NCBI GenBank assembly: GCA_003956705.1
Contig: QZCP01000101.1
Location: forward strand, 186,001-250,000
Length of the DNA stretch: 64,000 nt
DNA from: Brevipalpus yothersi
Taxonomy: Eukaryota; Arthropoda; Arachnida; Trombidiformes; Tenuipalpidae
Reading direction: 5' to 3'
Part shown: positions 23,359 through 33,264 of the stretch, piece after piece
Layout: each line of letters begins with the position of its first letter
Position numbering within the stretch: position 1 is the first letter of the stretch
Notes under the pieces: generated by a model
Told to the model about the DNA's origin: nothing
What the model saw: only the letters and a program-made list of their open reading frames with translations
Database searches by the model: none
Program-made: the position numbers and the translations under genes

Positions 23359-23985
23359 TTAAGGATGAGAACTTCGATTTCCCACAGGATGGTCAATGTA
23401 CCACCCAAAAGAGCCCCCATAACTTGAATATGAGCCCATGTCCAACCATGTAGATTCGTCACCCCCTTCGCCATCATCCCGCAAGCGACTTGGGTGTAGT
23501 GAGGAGCCTTTCGATTGATTATCCTCGCCGATATCTTTGATCGAACTGTCGTGGCCATTATTATCAACCATCATGGATGCTGACGATGGCGTCACCAAGC
23601 TCAATGACGACCGATTTCTTCTATTCGAAAGTGAACGTTTAAACAAAACTCGACTGTGACGACGAAGAGGCAAAATTTTGCCACCAGATGAGATATCAGT
23701 TGTATTGACTAACATATTTTGATTTTCAGGGCCATCGATTGATGATGATAACAATTTTGGACGCGCCTTTGCAGTTAATTGGGAAGAGATTGGTTGATGA
23801 AGAGGAAAATGATTGGGAACAAATTCACTTTTGGGTAAAACTTTGAATTGAATTTTGAGACGCCGTTCCGGTGGAATTGTGGTCAAAGAATTTGCAAAAT
23901 TTTGAGGATTTTCAACGAAAAACAGTATAAAAATATACACTTTTAGAATGTTAACTTTCCACCTTTCATTTTGATAGGACATCAT
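23359..23985 (-). CDS. Unknown secreted protein, cysteine-free, with basic cleavage sites
   Basis: A single open frame starting at ATG 23985 (a second ATG follows at once) codes for 208 aa. The first 33 residues look like a signal peptide: VNILKVYIFILFFVE is the hydrophobic core and NFANS a plausible cleavage region. The mature part has no Cys. It contains clusters of basic residues (PPERRLK, LPLRRHSRVLFKRS, SNRRNRSS), an NTT sequon, an acidic Ser/Gly stretch and a Gly/Tyr/Ser-rich end (SYSSYGGSFGWYIDHP). A TATA box lies about 80 bases upstream on the same strand, so the gene appears complete and intronless. The paired basic residues would suit a secreted precursor cut by furin-type proteases, but I recognise no peptide family, and a cuticle or secretory protein is equally possible. 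Confidence 0.65.
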   Translation of the reverse strand: MMSYQNERWKVNILKVYIFILFFVENPQNFANSLTTIPPERRLKIQFKVLPKSEFVPNHFPLHQPISSQLTAKARPKLLSSSIDGPENQNMLVNTTDISSGGKILPLRRHSRVLFKRSLSNRRNRSSLSLVTPSSASMMVDNNGHDSSIKDIGEDNQSKGSSLHPSRLRDDGEGGDESTWLDMGSYSSYGGSFGWYIDHPVGNRSSHP

Positions 23986-24062
23986 GAGAATGGTCTCACA
24001 ATTCTAATCTTATCGAGGCTCACTGAAAGTTTCCATTACTGTAAGACCGAAAGTGAATCTCA

Positions 24063-24070
24063 CTTATAAA
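24063..24070 (-). promoter_or_regulatory. TATA box of the secreted-protein gene
   Basis: On the minus strand the sequence reads TTTATAAG about 80 bases before the ATG at 23985. A start site some 30 bases downstream would fall near an initiator-like TTACAGT. No in-frame upstream ATG intervenes. Confidence 0.55.
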
Positions 24071-24364
24071 GGTAGCTTGGAGGGTAGAAAAAAGTGACAG
24101 AGATGAGTGACTTTCAATTCGTTAAGAAAGTCAATCAAATCGACTCTTAACACCTGATCCCGATTGACACGACCATTTTCGATTTGAATAGATGAACAGT
24201 AGACAAAAAGATGGTCATGATGTGCCAAGCAACTAAATCCATCTTATTTTTTTTAAATGAGCTGTTTTTGTCGATTTGAACTCTTTTTTCTCAAGATGAA
24301 AGATTTCTTTCGTTTCATACTCTTCAGATACACTATCTTTAGGCATGAAATTGTCTAATTGGAT

Positions 24365-24687
24365 CTAATGAAAACAAATTCCTATGTTGAGTCGCAGTGA
24401 ATCCGTAGGACACAAAATACGGCTCGCAGATTCGAATTCAAACTCTTTCTCTTTCATCAAAAAAAGGATACACTTACAGTCTGTTAAATTTAGCGTCTTA
24501 AGATTGATAAAAATCCACTAAACTTTAATTTTTTCTTACCAGCTGGCTCCAACCTATCTTGGAGAAGTTCTTCTGCACTCTCAACAACAGCACAACGAAC
24601 AAAGAGTTCAATATCCCGGTATTTGATCAAAAGAAAACTCTCAGACTGAAATGTCTTCTTCCGTTGATAATAACGATGCATTCCTAA
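24365..24687 (-). CDS. Candidate small two-exon gene or exon pair, unknown
   Basis: On the minus strand an acceptor-like ATTTTAG precedes an open stretch 24687-24540 that ends at a consensus donor (CTG|GTAAGA). A 59-bp intron ends in TTTAACAG and a second open stretch 24480-24365 continues in the same phase to TAG. The joined product is 87 codons, or 85 aa from ATG 24681. It includes HRYYQRKKTFQSESF, ELFVRCAVVESAEELLQDR and, after the junction, CKCILFLMKEKEFEFES. The phase match and the coding-like composition are the support. No family is recognised. It could be a small gene, the 3' part of a longer gene, or a decaying fragment. It lies between ILF2 and the secreted-protein gene, all on the minus strand. 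Confidence 0.35.
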
Positions 24688-25086
24688 CTAAAATGGTATA
24701 GAATTACTGACACATGAGCTCGTTCAGCGATGAATATCTTACCAATAACGATTCCTATAGACTGAATAATCTACTCATAGTCTTGAATTTTGGATCATTC
24801 AAGGATAGAATGGCTTATCATTAGAATTAGCTATCAAGACGACGTTCATCAGCATCTTTTGAGAGACTCAGTCTAGTAGTTGGAATCGCAATACGAAGTT
24901 TCGCACGAGAAATATGCTTTTGCTGATTTCTGAGACTCAACTTGGTTGAGTGACTATATGATCATAGGAGCTTATTAGTGAATGAGTTCTGATGGCTGAT
25001 TTTTAGTAACCTCTTAACGAGGTGAAAAAATTGATCTGAGAGGATAAATTTTAGAAATGATTCTTAATTAAAAGATCGATTGACGA
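24688..25086. other. Region downstream of ILF2, nothing firm
   Basis: About 400 bp. A minus-strand open stretch near 24930-24825 (including RAKLRIAIPTTRLSLS) ends in a stop and has no clear junction to either neighbour. Confidence 0.4.
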
Positions 25087-26443
25087 TTAAGAGGAAATTG
25101 GAATAGATTTGTTTGTATCGTTTGCACTTGTACTGTCTGAGAGTTCAGTATCAACATCATCATCTCTTGGCGGAAGTTCGAATGCTGGATTACTGGGTGC
25201 TACTACTACAGAGTCCCATACTGAGGTATTTGCGGTGATTTCATGAGTGTCAGGCTCCAAGCCTAGGATGACTTTGTAACCTTCACCATAGCTGAGTATT
25301 CTCAAGAGGGTTTGAGACGTCATACAAATAGCATCTTGTTGCATCAGTGATAAACTAGCATGAAGAGGAGAAGATCCATTTTCACAAGGGTCAGGAATAC
25401 CGGTAGATCCTGGTAGAAAAAGACCTCCAGAGAGGAGTTGCAAAACTCTTTTGAATGCAGAATTAAGAGGTAGTAGCTGTTGAGATTGTCGATAAGTAAC
25501 CGAGTAGTGAGCTAAAACGTCAATCATCCATGGTGTCAGAGCGGAGAAACTTTCAAAACGAGAACAGACATCTCGCAAAACACGGATAAGTACCTTGACA
25601 GTACTCAAATTAGCAGATTCTTCGAACCAACGCACATGTCGTATTGCAGACATGTGTTTTTGGAGCAATTTGTTTGATAGATGAACTGATGGATCTATTT
25701 TTCGCATATTTGGAGGAATGGTAGTGATCAGACATCTAACTGCAGCTCCATTTCCACCGTTGACAATATCAAATCCTCCTTCAATAAACTCCATACGATA
25801 GAGTGTACAAGGATCCATTTTTCCCATCTCTTCGACCACTTTGCTACCGAGAGATTTAACCGCATCCAATACTGGTAAAGTTTTAAGGATGACAACTAGA
25901 TCAGCGAGATTACGACCAGCCAGCATTGTGCCCTTCTTGAAAGATCCAACACAACGAACTTCTTCAATTTGCTAAAAATTTAGAAAATTCAATCATCAAT
26001 ATCTTGAAGGATATCATCCAAAAGCTATCGTCTCATGTCGAGAATTGTTACTCACACAGGCATCGAAAGTCCCGGGGCAGAGCGCAATATTCTCCAGGAC
26101 CATCTGAATTTTGGACACCAAATTAACCAGGTTTGTCTGCTCTTCAGGTGAAGGAGTCAGATCACCATTTCTTTTCAGGATCGCCTGAAAAAGTTTCAAA
26201 TCTTTTAGCTTTGCAACTAATACGTTGATGTCCTATCTCAGAGTAATGAGTGTTAAGAAAGAGTCTCTACAAAAAGAGAATGAATGGAAAAATTACCTGA
26301 GTCAAAGCAAAATCTATCTCATTTTGAGGAGCAACTCGAGGAAAATAGTCTTCCACCATGTAGATATCAAATGGTGGTCTAGGAAAGGTGTGATATCCAT
26401 GTCGTTGAAAATGTCCACGATTGTTTCGTCGTTTTTCATACAT
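25087..26443 (-). CDS. ILF2: Interleukin enhancer-binding factor 2 homologue (NF45, DZF domain)
   Basis: NF45 pairs with NF90-type double-stranded RNA-binding proteins through its DZF domain and acts in RNA processing, translation control and ribosome biogenesis. Minus-strand exons 26443-26297, 26184-26056 and 25971-25087 join in phase 0 to give 386 aa; human ILF2 has 390. Conserved stretches run end to end: HTFPRPPFDIYMVEDYFPRV at the N terminus, AILKRNGDL, QIEEVRCVGSFKKGTM, GRNLADLVVILKTLP, LITTIPPNMRKIDP, RHVRWFEESA and LFLPGSTGIPDPCE. The tail is Asp/Ser/Thr-rich, as in relatives. DZF proteins have a nucleotidyltransferase fold without catalytic function. The ATG at 26443 follows an acceptor-like TCTCACAG, so a 5' noncoding exon is possible. 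The gene is head-to-head with PDAP1. Confidence 0.96.
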
Positions 26444-27416
26444 GCTTTCTGTGAGAGAAGTGAAAATTAAATCGAGTTCAGATTATATCGTCAATTGATC
26501 TCCGAAGAAGTTCTTCGAAAAAGAAACTCTAGCAGAAGTTCAATAGTTTAGTTTATCCTCTGATAAATTGTGACACTCATCATGAAGAGCAGTCAAAGTG
26601 TAAACAATTAGCCGTATTTTGTTGATGAATGTCGAGTTCATCAAAATTAAATGCCAGCAACATGCTTACCGCAACAGAGAACTTTAAATCGCCAACAAGC
26701 TGATTTAGAAAATGAGACCAACACTCAGTCTGAGACTAGGCTCGAGGTTGATTATGCACCAATTTGACGTGTAGTCACTCTGATTAAGACATTAATTAAA
26801 TAAATTAAGAAATTCAACATAAAATGTAACATAGATCAAGTCTCTTTTGTTGACCATGATTCATATGAGAGACATTCTGGTGGCGCGTCGAGCAAGTAAC
26901 CAAAAAACATCTCATTTCATTTTGTCCTCTTTTATTGGTTGGACAAATATACATATTCCTGTGATTACATATATTAGTTGTAATTGTGGTTAATTAATTG
27001 TTGATCTAATCTAATCTAAAGGTATGTTAGTGTGTGTTGAATGCTCAAGCTTGCTGAAAATTGTGATCACTTTCGATTGACTTGATGGTCATGATGGTCA
27101 TTCAAGGTCTCTTTATCTCCTCACTGTGTTCATGATGTATTATCATTTGGCATGATTCAATTGCCATGCTTCATGATCGATTTTCTGTACTGTTTTAGAT
27201 TCAATGTTTTTCTTTGTACATTTTTATCGTATGATTTTATACTAATCAATTCATTTCATTCTCTATTAGGTGCCATCCGTAAGCTTTAGAGGGGAAAAGT
27301 TGTGATCTCGTTGTTGAGTCAATTTAAATCACACAAATTGTGTGTGTGAGAACTTACTAATAATAATTCTCAAGCAATCTATAAAACTCCGTCCATCTAA
27401 TTAACCAAGATTTCGA
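26444..27416. other. Shared upstream region of ILF2 (-) and PDAP1 (+)
   Basis: About 970 bp between divergent start codons; it should hold both promoters. It contains short ATCTA repeats (near 27004-27018) and a TG run before PDAP1. I see no coding frame. Confidence 0.55.
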
Positions 27417-28077
27417 ATGGGTATGTTGTGAAGAATGATCGTAATATTCTCTGTATTGTTTGATTGAAATTTCTACTTTTTTCTCTCTACACTCAGGAAG
27501 AGGACGTGGACACAAAGGTGGTGCAAAGCAATTCACCAACCCAGAAAGACTCGAGGAACGTAAAGAAAAAGAGGAAAAAGAAAGAGCTTGGCGAAAAAAG
27601 AGAGGAGAAGTTGAGGATAGCTCTGAAGATGAAGAATCAAGTGATTCATCTGAAGAATCTTCCAGCGATGAGGGTGGAGATGAAGGTGGGCCTAGTAAGG
27701 CAAAGAAGGGTCCAGAACCTCTGATTGAGGTGAATAATCCGAATAGAGTGGTCAAAAAGGAGGCTAAAAAAGATTTGAAGGGTATAGAAGAGGAAGAAGT
27801 TCAATTATCTAGACGTGAACGAGAAGAAATCGAGAAACAAAAAGCCAAAGAGCGTTACGCAAAGTTAACCGCTGAAGGTAAAACTGAACAAGCTCGTGCT
27901 GATTTGGCCAGATTAGCTATCATCAGGCAGCAAAGAGAGGAAGCAGCCCGCAAGAAAGAAGAGGAACGTAAGGCTAAAGATTTGGCCAAAACAGCCACTT
28001 TCCAAAGCACACGTGCAGCTACACGCTCGGTGGCCGCTGATGTTGTGGTTGGAGCGGGTAAAGGAAAAAAGAAATGA
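27417..28077 (+). CDS. PDAP1: 28 kDa heat- and acid-stable phosphoprotein homologue (PDAP1)
   Basis: PDAP1/HASPP28 is a small, very charged phosphoprotein linked to mRNA stability and growth-factor responses. The main exon is 27497-28077. It opens mid-codon after CTACACTCAG, and the only suitable upstream start I find is ATGG at 27417-27420 before GTATGT. The first exon would therefore carry four coding bases, and the product starts M-G-R-G-R-G-H-K-G-G (194 aa in total). This fits relatives, which start with a short Gly/Arg/Lys run. Conserved landmarks: an acidic Ser/Glu/Asp middle (phosphorylation region), EVNNPNRV, LSRREREEIEKQKAKERY, GKTEQARADLARLAII and REEAARKKEEERKAKD. The C-terminal end is divergent. 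The protein is mostly disordered and helical. Confidence 0.9.
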
Positions 28078-28243
28078 ACTTTCCATGTTGAAACCTTCTC
28101 CAATCATTTCTCGTGATCTGTTACGATTAACCACTGCGAACGATTTATATAGGGAAGTTTTTTTTCAAATTCCAAGCTTGCATGCAAGTTTATTGAGTTG
28201 AACCCGTTTGTTCAACCCGAAATCTTATTTATAAATCTTTCGA

Positions 28244-28480
28244 TCATTCATATATCTCCGAAGAAAAAACAAATTCTTGAAACAATTGGAACATACTCAA
28301 ATAAATCTCTTTTTTTGAATTAAAGTTCACACAATCCTCTTCCTCGAGTGATGCGCAAATTTCTCTCCCATCTTTCTTAACTTCACAACTTTCAACTTCA
28401 TTCAAAGAAGATCTCAAACTAAATCGTCGATCAAAATCTTTATAAATTACTAATTTCTGCTTCTCCAAACTCATGGACAT
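28244..28480 (-). CDS. Possible small ORF between PDAP1 and TFB1M
   Basis: An ATG at 28480 on the minus strand opens 78 codons ending at 28244. The product starts MSMSLEKQKLVIYKDFDRRF and is hydrophilic, with an acidic middle (SLEEEDCVNF) and an aromatic end (LFQEFVFSSEIYE). It would be divergent from TFB1M, with about 215 bp between start codons. There is no recognisable family and no splice evidence, so it may be chance. Confidence 0.25.
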   Translation of the reverse strand: MSMSLEKQKLVIYKDFDRRFSLRSSLNEVESCEVKKDGREICASLEEEDCVNFNSKKEIYLSMFQLFQEFVFSSEIYE

Positions 28481-28694
28481 TGTCACGTAACCCAGAATTT
28501 TAATTTTAAAGCTCTCATGAACGAAGTTATGCCACGCGTTTTGGTGGCGCGATCATGTAAGCTCTCTCTCTCTCTCACTTCGTGTTTGATTGTAAACAAT
28601 CACATGTGATTTTGGGTGAGTGTTTGTTGATTATTTTTTGTGATACTTTACAGTTTTGTAGTTAAATGATATGATGATTACAGCCTAATTATTG

Positions 28695-29801
28695 ATGATG
28701 AAGGCTGTCTCAGTGATCAAAGATGTTCCCAAGGAAGTGTCCAAATGGGTGCCTCAACGGTTACCACCGATGCCAAGTTTTCAAGATCTTTTACGAATTT
28801 ATCGAGTTCGGAGTAAGAAGCAATTGTCACAAAATTTTCTAATGAATGGATATGCAACCAAAGAGTTGGTGGAACGATGTCAACTGAAACCTGATCACAC
28901 AGTGGTCGAAATAGGACCAGGTCCGGGTAATATTACTCGAGAAATATTGTCCATTGGTCCTAGAGAACTTTTTGTTATCGAAAAAGATCGCCGCTTTTTG
29001 CCGATTCTGGAAATGTTGGCTGATGCAGCTCATCCAGGACAAATGAAGATAATCATTGGAGATGCATTAGATTATAGTTTGAATGATTTTTTTCATCCAT
29101 CACTGAAGCGAGAATGGGAAGAAGATCCACCTCCGATACATTTTGTGGGTAATCTTCCGTTCAACATATCAACACCTCTACTCATAAGATGGCTTCGGCA
29201 AATACATTCAAGGACTGGTCCTTTTGCTTATGGTAGAGTTCCTCTTAATCTCACATTTCAATGGGAACTTGCCGTCAGAATATGTAGCGATGTAATGGAG
29301 CCTCCTCGTAATAGGCTGAGTGCAATTGTTCAAATGTTTTGTGTGCCCAAGAGGAAATTGAGAATATTTGGTAGAAATTTTTATCCTAAACCAGAAGTTG
29401 ACACTGGTCTAGTCCAACTTAAACCAAGATATAAACCTATTGTACCTTTAGATATACCTTTCGAGACGATCGATAAGTTGATACGATGTATGTTTCATTT
29501 AAGATTTGCATCGGTTAGGAAAAGTTGTCGAATTCTTTTCCCCAGATCTGAGTATCATCTTGTGGAAGAAATGTTCAGACAAACAATCGTAGAGCCCAAT
29601 GATAATGCTATGATGTTGTCTTGTGAGGAAATATCTGAAGTTATCCAGGTGTACTGGAAAATGGTAAAAGATGAACCATTTTTACGAGATTTCAATCATA
29701 CATCTCCCAAACGAGAACCAAAAATTCTTCGTAATATGTTCTCTACGACAGGTCTTGGAGGTAAAAAAGTTTTCAAACGTGAGATTAATTTGAACGAATA
29801 A
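28695..29801 (+). CDS. TFB1M: Mitochondrial 12S rRNA dimethyladenosine transferase 1
   Basis: TFB1M dimethylates two adjacent adenines in the 3' hairpin of small-subunit mitochondrial rRNA using S-adenosylmethionine, which is needed for mitoribosome assembly. A single uninterrupted frame codes for 368 aa, slightly longer than human TFB1M (346). The KsgA/Dim1 fold is clear: KKQLSQNFLMN before motif I, EIGPGPGN (about 72-79) for SAM binding, VIEKD for the ribose-binding acidic position, GDALDY, and the catalytic NLPFN (153-157). NRLSAIVQMF and FYPKPEVDTGLV follow. The N terminus lacks a strong presequence but is basic (VSKWVPQRLP). I used ATG 28695; the frame extends one codon further only as TTG. 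An AATAAA overlaps the stop codon (29797-29802). Confidence 0.95.
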   Translation: MMKAVSVIKDVPKEVSKWVPQRLPPMPSFQDLLRIYRVRSKKQLSQNFLMNGYATKELVERCQLKPDHTVVEIGPGPGNITREILSIGPRELFVIEKDRRFLPILEMLADAAHPGQMKIIIGDALDYSLNDFFHPSLKREWEEDPPPIHFVGNLPFNISTPLLIRWLRQIHSRTGPFAYGRVPLNLTFQWELAVRICSDVMEPPRNRLSAIVQMFCVPKRKLRIFGRNFYPKPEVDTGLVQLKPRYKPIVPLDIPFETIDKLIRCMFHLRFASVRKSCRILFPRSEYHLVEEMFRQTIVEPNDNAMMLSCEEISEVIQVYWKMVKDEPFLRDFNHTSPKREPKILRNMFSTTGLGGKKVFKREINLNE

Positions 29802-30940
29802 ATATTTACCATCCATCTCATTTACTTAATTTGTTTCTAATTGAATATTACCTCATTTCCTCTTCCTTTCATAAACTTGGCACATAAATCTCTTTATACC
29901 ATCTCTTTCTGATTCATCAAGTTTTCTAGTTTACTCCTGTCAACATTGTTCCAGAGTTCCGGAAGTTTGAGTCATTAATCATGAATGCCCTAAAATTCAC
30001 CTTAACTGAATACTCACACTCTTGCGGATACCATAATTATACTCATAAAAAATCTATCTGAATTCATAGCCAATAAAGCCATCGATCGACTAATCAAAAG
30101 TTCTAATTCAAAGTTCTGTACTGCCCATCAAAGGAAAAAAGTCTCCCTTCATCAGTTATGCATGAAATTTGCAACGGTTAACCGTCAAGCTTACTCCATA
30201 CCTAACAATAGCCAAGCTCTCTCTCTCTGGCTAAGCAATCGTTCACCAAATTCCCGCTGACAATTAGTTAATTTTGAAAAATTTTTTAATCAAATTTAAT
30301 TTCATCCATCAAATTCACAGATACATTGTATGCATTGTACATAATGATATGATATGATTTAAAGTCGCGCTTCTTTCAAATGCGCTTGTCTGCGCTGTAA
30401 GTGAAAAGCTTTTCTCCACCAAAAAAAAAAGAGTCTCTAAAACTGAGTCTCAATTATCCATCACTTTTATCAGCCCCTCTTGATTGAAGAGTCTCTCTCC
30501 TAAACATCTCAGCCGTTTGTGTCATTCCTCCTTCTCTTCAATCTTTACATACAGTTCTATTATTCACACAATTAGCACACTCACCTCACATATTTGCAAT
30601 TACAAAATTTAATTCTCAACATTCCTTGCTTATTGTGCTATTCTGTAATACAGTAGTACTTGGTGTCTCTCTCTCTCTCTTCCCAAGTGTCTAGTGAACA
30701 CGATCATAAATCAACTTTCAAATTAACCCACCGAATGCATCATCATCATCATCACCATTGAATAAGCCGTCAATCTAAACGCCTCTTTCATCTACTTCCT
30801 TTGATCGCCGCCAAAATTATCATCCAATACAGCAAAGCCATCAAATCAATCAGTAGTCAATATTGTAGTCATATCATCTCCACCACCACTATCATCATCA
30901 GCAAATTGAAAGTAACCATCAGCCATCATCATCATTCAAT
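29802..30940. other. Intergenic region and Flower 5' leader
   Basis: About 1.1 kb with a CT run near 30667-30681 and (CAT)n runs in the 150 bases before the Flower start. There is no supported gene. Confidence 0.55.
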
Positions 30941-31411
30941 ATGATCAGCCCAGGAGATGGACAAATGAATTCATCTGAAGAACCATGGTTCATTGAGACA
31001 TGGAAATCACAAATAATCACTGGCGTATCACTGCTGCAAGCGATATTCGGCATCATCACCGCCATTTCCATTCTATCGCCAATGTGTATTCCAGCTGGAA
31101 TATGCCAGATTGTTGCTGCAATTGCCGTATTGGCAATTGAAGCACCTTCTTTCGTATCATTCATTCGATTTGCACAGCCAATCGGCATGATTTTCGAAGA
31201 GAAGCCAGCATGGATCAAACTTGCATTCTATGTTGCCCTGGCCGTGATACCCTGTTTATTTGGATGTCTTGGATTCTTTTTCATCCTCGCTTTCCTTTGT
31301 TCACTAGCCACTGCCGCAATTTACGGTGTCTTGCTGGTTGGTCGTAAGGGAATAAGAACAAATCGTTTCCAATCTGATCCAACTGGACCATATTCTCCAA
31401 CTTCGCCATAG
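30941..31411 (+). CDS. flower (CACFD1): Calcium channel flower homologue
   Basis: Flower is a small membrane protein of synaptic vesicles that links exocytosis to endocytosis and, in Drosophila, marks cell fitness. The single-exon frame codes for 156 aa with four hydrophobic segments, beginning near TGVSLLQAIFGIITAISIL, IPAGICQIVAAIAVLAI, AWIKLAFYVALAVIPCLFGC and FFFILAFLCSLATAAIYGVL. The family marker is the acidic residue before AP at the end of the second span (IEAPSF, Glu67), proposed as the Ca2+ selectivity residue. The C-terminal tail is short and cytoplasmic (GPYSPTSP). Length and topology match the family. Confidence 0.9.
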   Translation: MISPGDGQMNSSEEPWFIETWKSQIITGVSLLQAIFGIITAISILSPMCIPAGICQIVAAIAVLAIEAPSFVSFIRFAQPIGMIFEEKPAWIKLAFYVALAVIPCLFGCLGFFFILAFLCSLATAAIYGVLLVGRKGIRTNRFQSDPTGPYSPTSP

Positions 31412-33264
31412 ACAAAAAAAACCAGAAACGAAAGCATCAAGCAAACGATGATACGAGGAGAAAGTGAGATGGAAAAAAATAAGCCAATACACTAATGTAG
31501 AAGCGAAAAAATGGCATCAGCAAATCACAATCACTGCCTTTTTCCATGATCAATTATTGCTCGCTATTCTTTCCGATCGTTCATCCAATGTCTTCGTCTC
31601 TCCTCTATCTTCTATCTTCTCTCTGGGTGTGTGTGTATTATCCACTTCTTTCTGATCCATTTTGTCTGACCTTTGACCTATCATAAATCTATTGGGGAGG
31701 GAATAAGTGATTAAAACAGAGACACTTAAGAATCAAACAGAGCTAGCTGAGTGAATGCAGAAATAATTATTGATATTATTATTATTATTATTATTACTAA
31801 TACTATCCCACCATGTTGATCAACATCATCAGTCCAGATGACAGTCTTATTTTTGCTCATGCGATTATTCACTGCTCGACCACTAGCTGCTCACTATAAA
31901 CATTCTTGTAATTTAATTACATGAATGAAAAAACAATCGAAAAAAAATCATTATAATGATGATGACGGGGATGAGTTTGATGGATTTATTGACTTTTCTC
32001 AAGATGTATTTGTTTGAAGAATTGGCCCGTTTGTTTGACCAATGGTAAAAAAATTCACCCGAAAAGATAAAATTCAATTTCCATGTATCATGAAAGAAAA
32101 AGGAATCCGTTAGTTGTAACAATCATTTAAGAGAGTAACCATCAAAGTTCAAGTATTTCATCTGGTCATACAACTGTCACTGCTGAGATCATTCTAGGAC
32201 TAAATTTCTTTCTTTTTCTATTTTCTCTTCACTTTTTTTTGCTCTATCATATGTACAACGACATCTCTTTTGTGTGTCTTTTTTTTTGCTTTCTTTCTCT
32301 ACCTTGAGTGTGGCTCACTCAAATTGATTATCATTCCAGTGATCAATGTTTTGCAAATCATGCCCATTTTCATGCTCCTACGATTTTCTGATCATTTAGG
32401 CAAGTGAGTTGGTACTCAGCAGTTTTCCGCCACTATTCCCACCACCACTAACATCAAGCCAAATTTACCCACAATCATCGATTGAATTGTGTCAAATTGC
32501 CTGAACAGCTGACTTATTGGAACCATCATGCAAAACTGAATCGAATCCACCTAGGTTATACATACATATATGATATATAATATACATATATATATATAAA
32601 TATTGAACTGAAAAATTCTTCAACGAACTTGTGAAAGGGAATTCGATCTCATCATAATGGGAGAATTCATTTACAATATGTATCTCTCTACTCAATTCCA
32701 AACTTTTCCTATTTATAATCTTTATTTAGGTTCGAATATAAAAATTTTAAGTATCTCTCTACATGATCTGATATTTGGAGGACGTTCAGAAAAATTTTAA
32801 ACAAAAAAGTGATCTCTTTTTGTTCAACATGAATCGAATGAAGTGCGTTTCAATAAACCTAATTTATCGAGTTTTCTTGTGTTCTTCCTTTACCAGTGCA
32901 TTATCAAAAGAATTCATTCACATCTCACATGAAATTAAATCCAAGAACTAAAATTCCCACATCCATTTGACTCCACCGATCAGGATGTGTGGGCAAAAAA
33001 GAGTGAAAATATATCTGTTTGAATGCATCAATTTTTAATTGTGATGCATAGCTCAGTATTAGGATACACTTGAAGATTTACTATTACAAAGAATCGGAAT
33101 ATCTTCTTTCATCTCACTTCGATGATGAAATTCCTATTCAAAAGGTGGTTGATTTTCTCCCGGTTGCTATGCTGATTTGTTATGAAATGAAGCTCGAAGC
33201 TAATGACAACAGGTCTAGTATTTTTTGATAACAGATTCAATTTCGATTTTTTCCTCTTGAAAAA
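31412..33264. other. Intergenic region with ATT and TA microsatellites
   Basis: About 1.85 kb. An (ATT)n run lies near 31774-31797 and an alternating TA tract near 32565-32600. No open frame with recognisable content is present. Confidence 0.55.

Noticed and set aside
32726..32740. GGTTCGAAT, a tRNA T-loop-like string
   Set aside because: No cloverleaf arms or acceptor stem could be folded around it.
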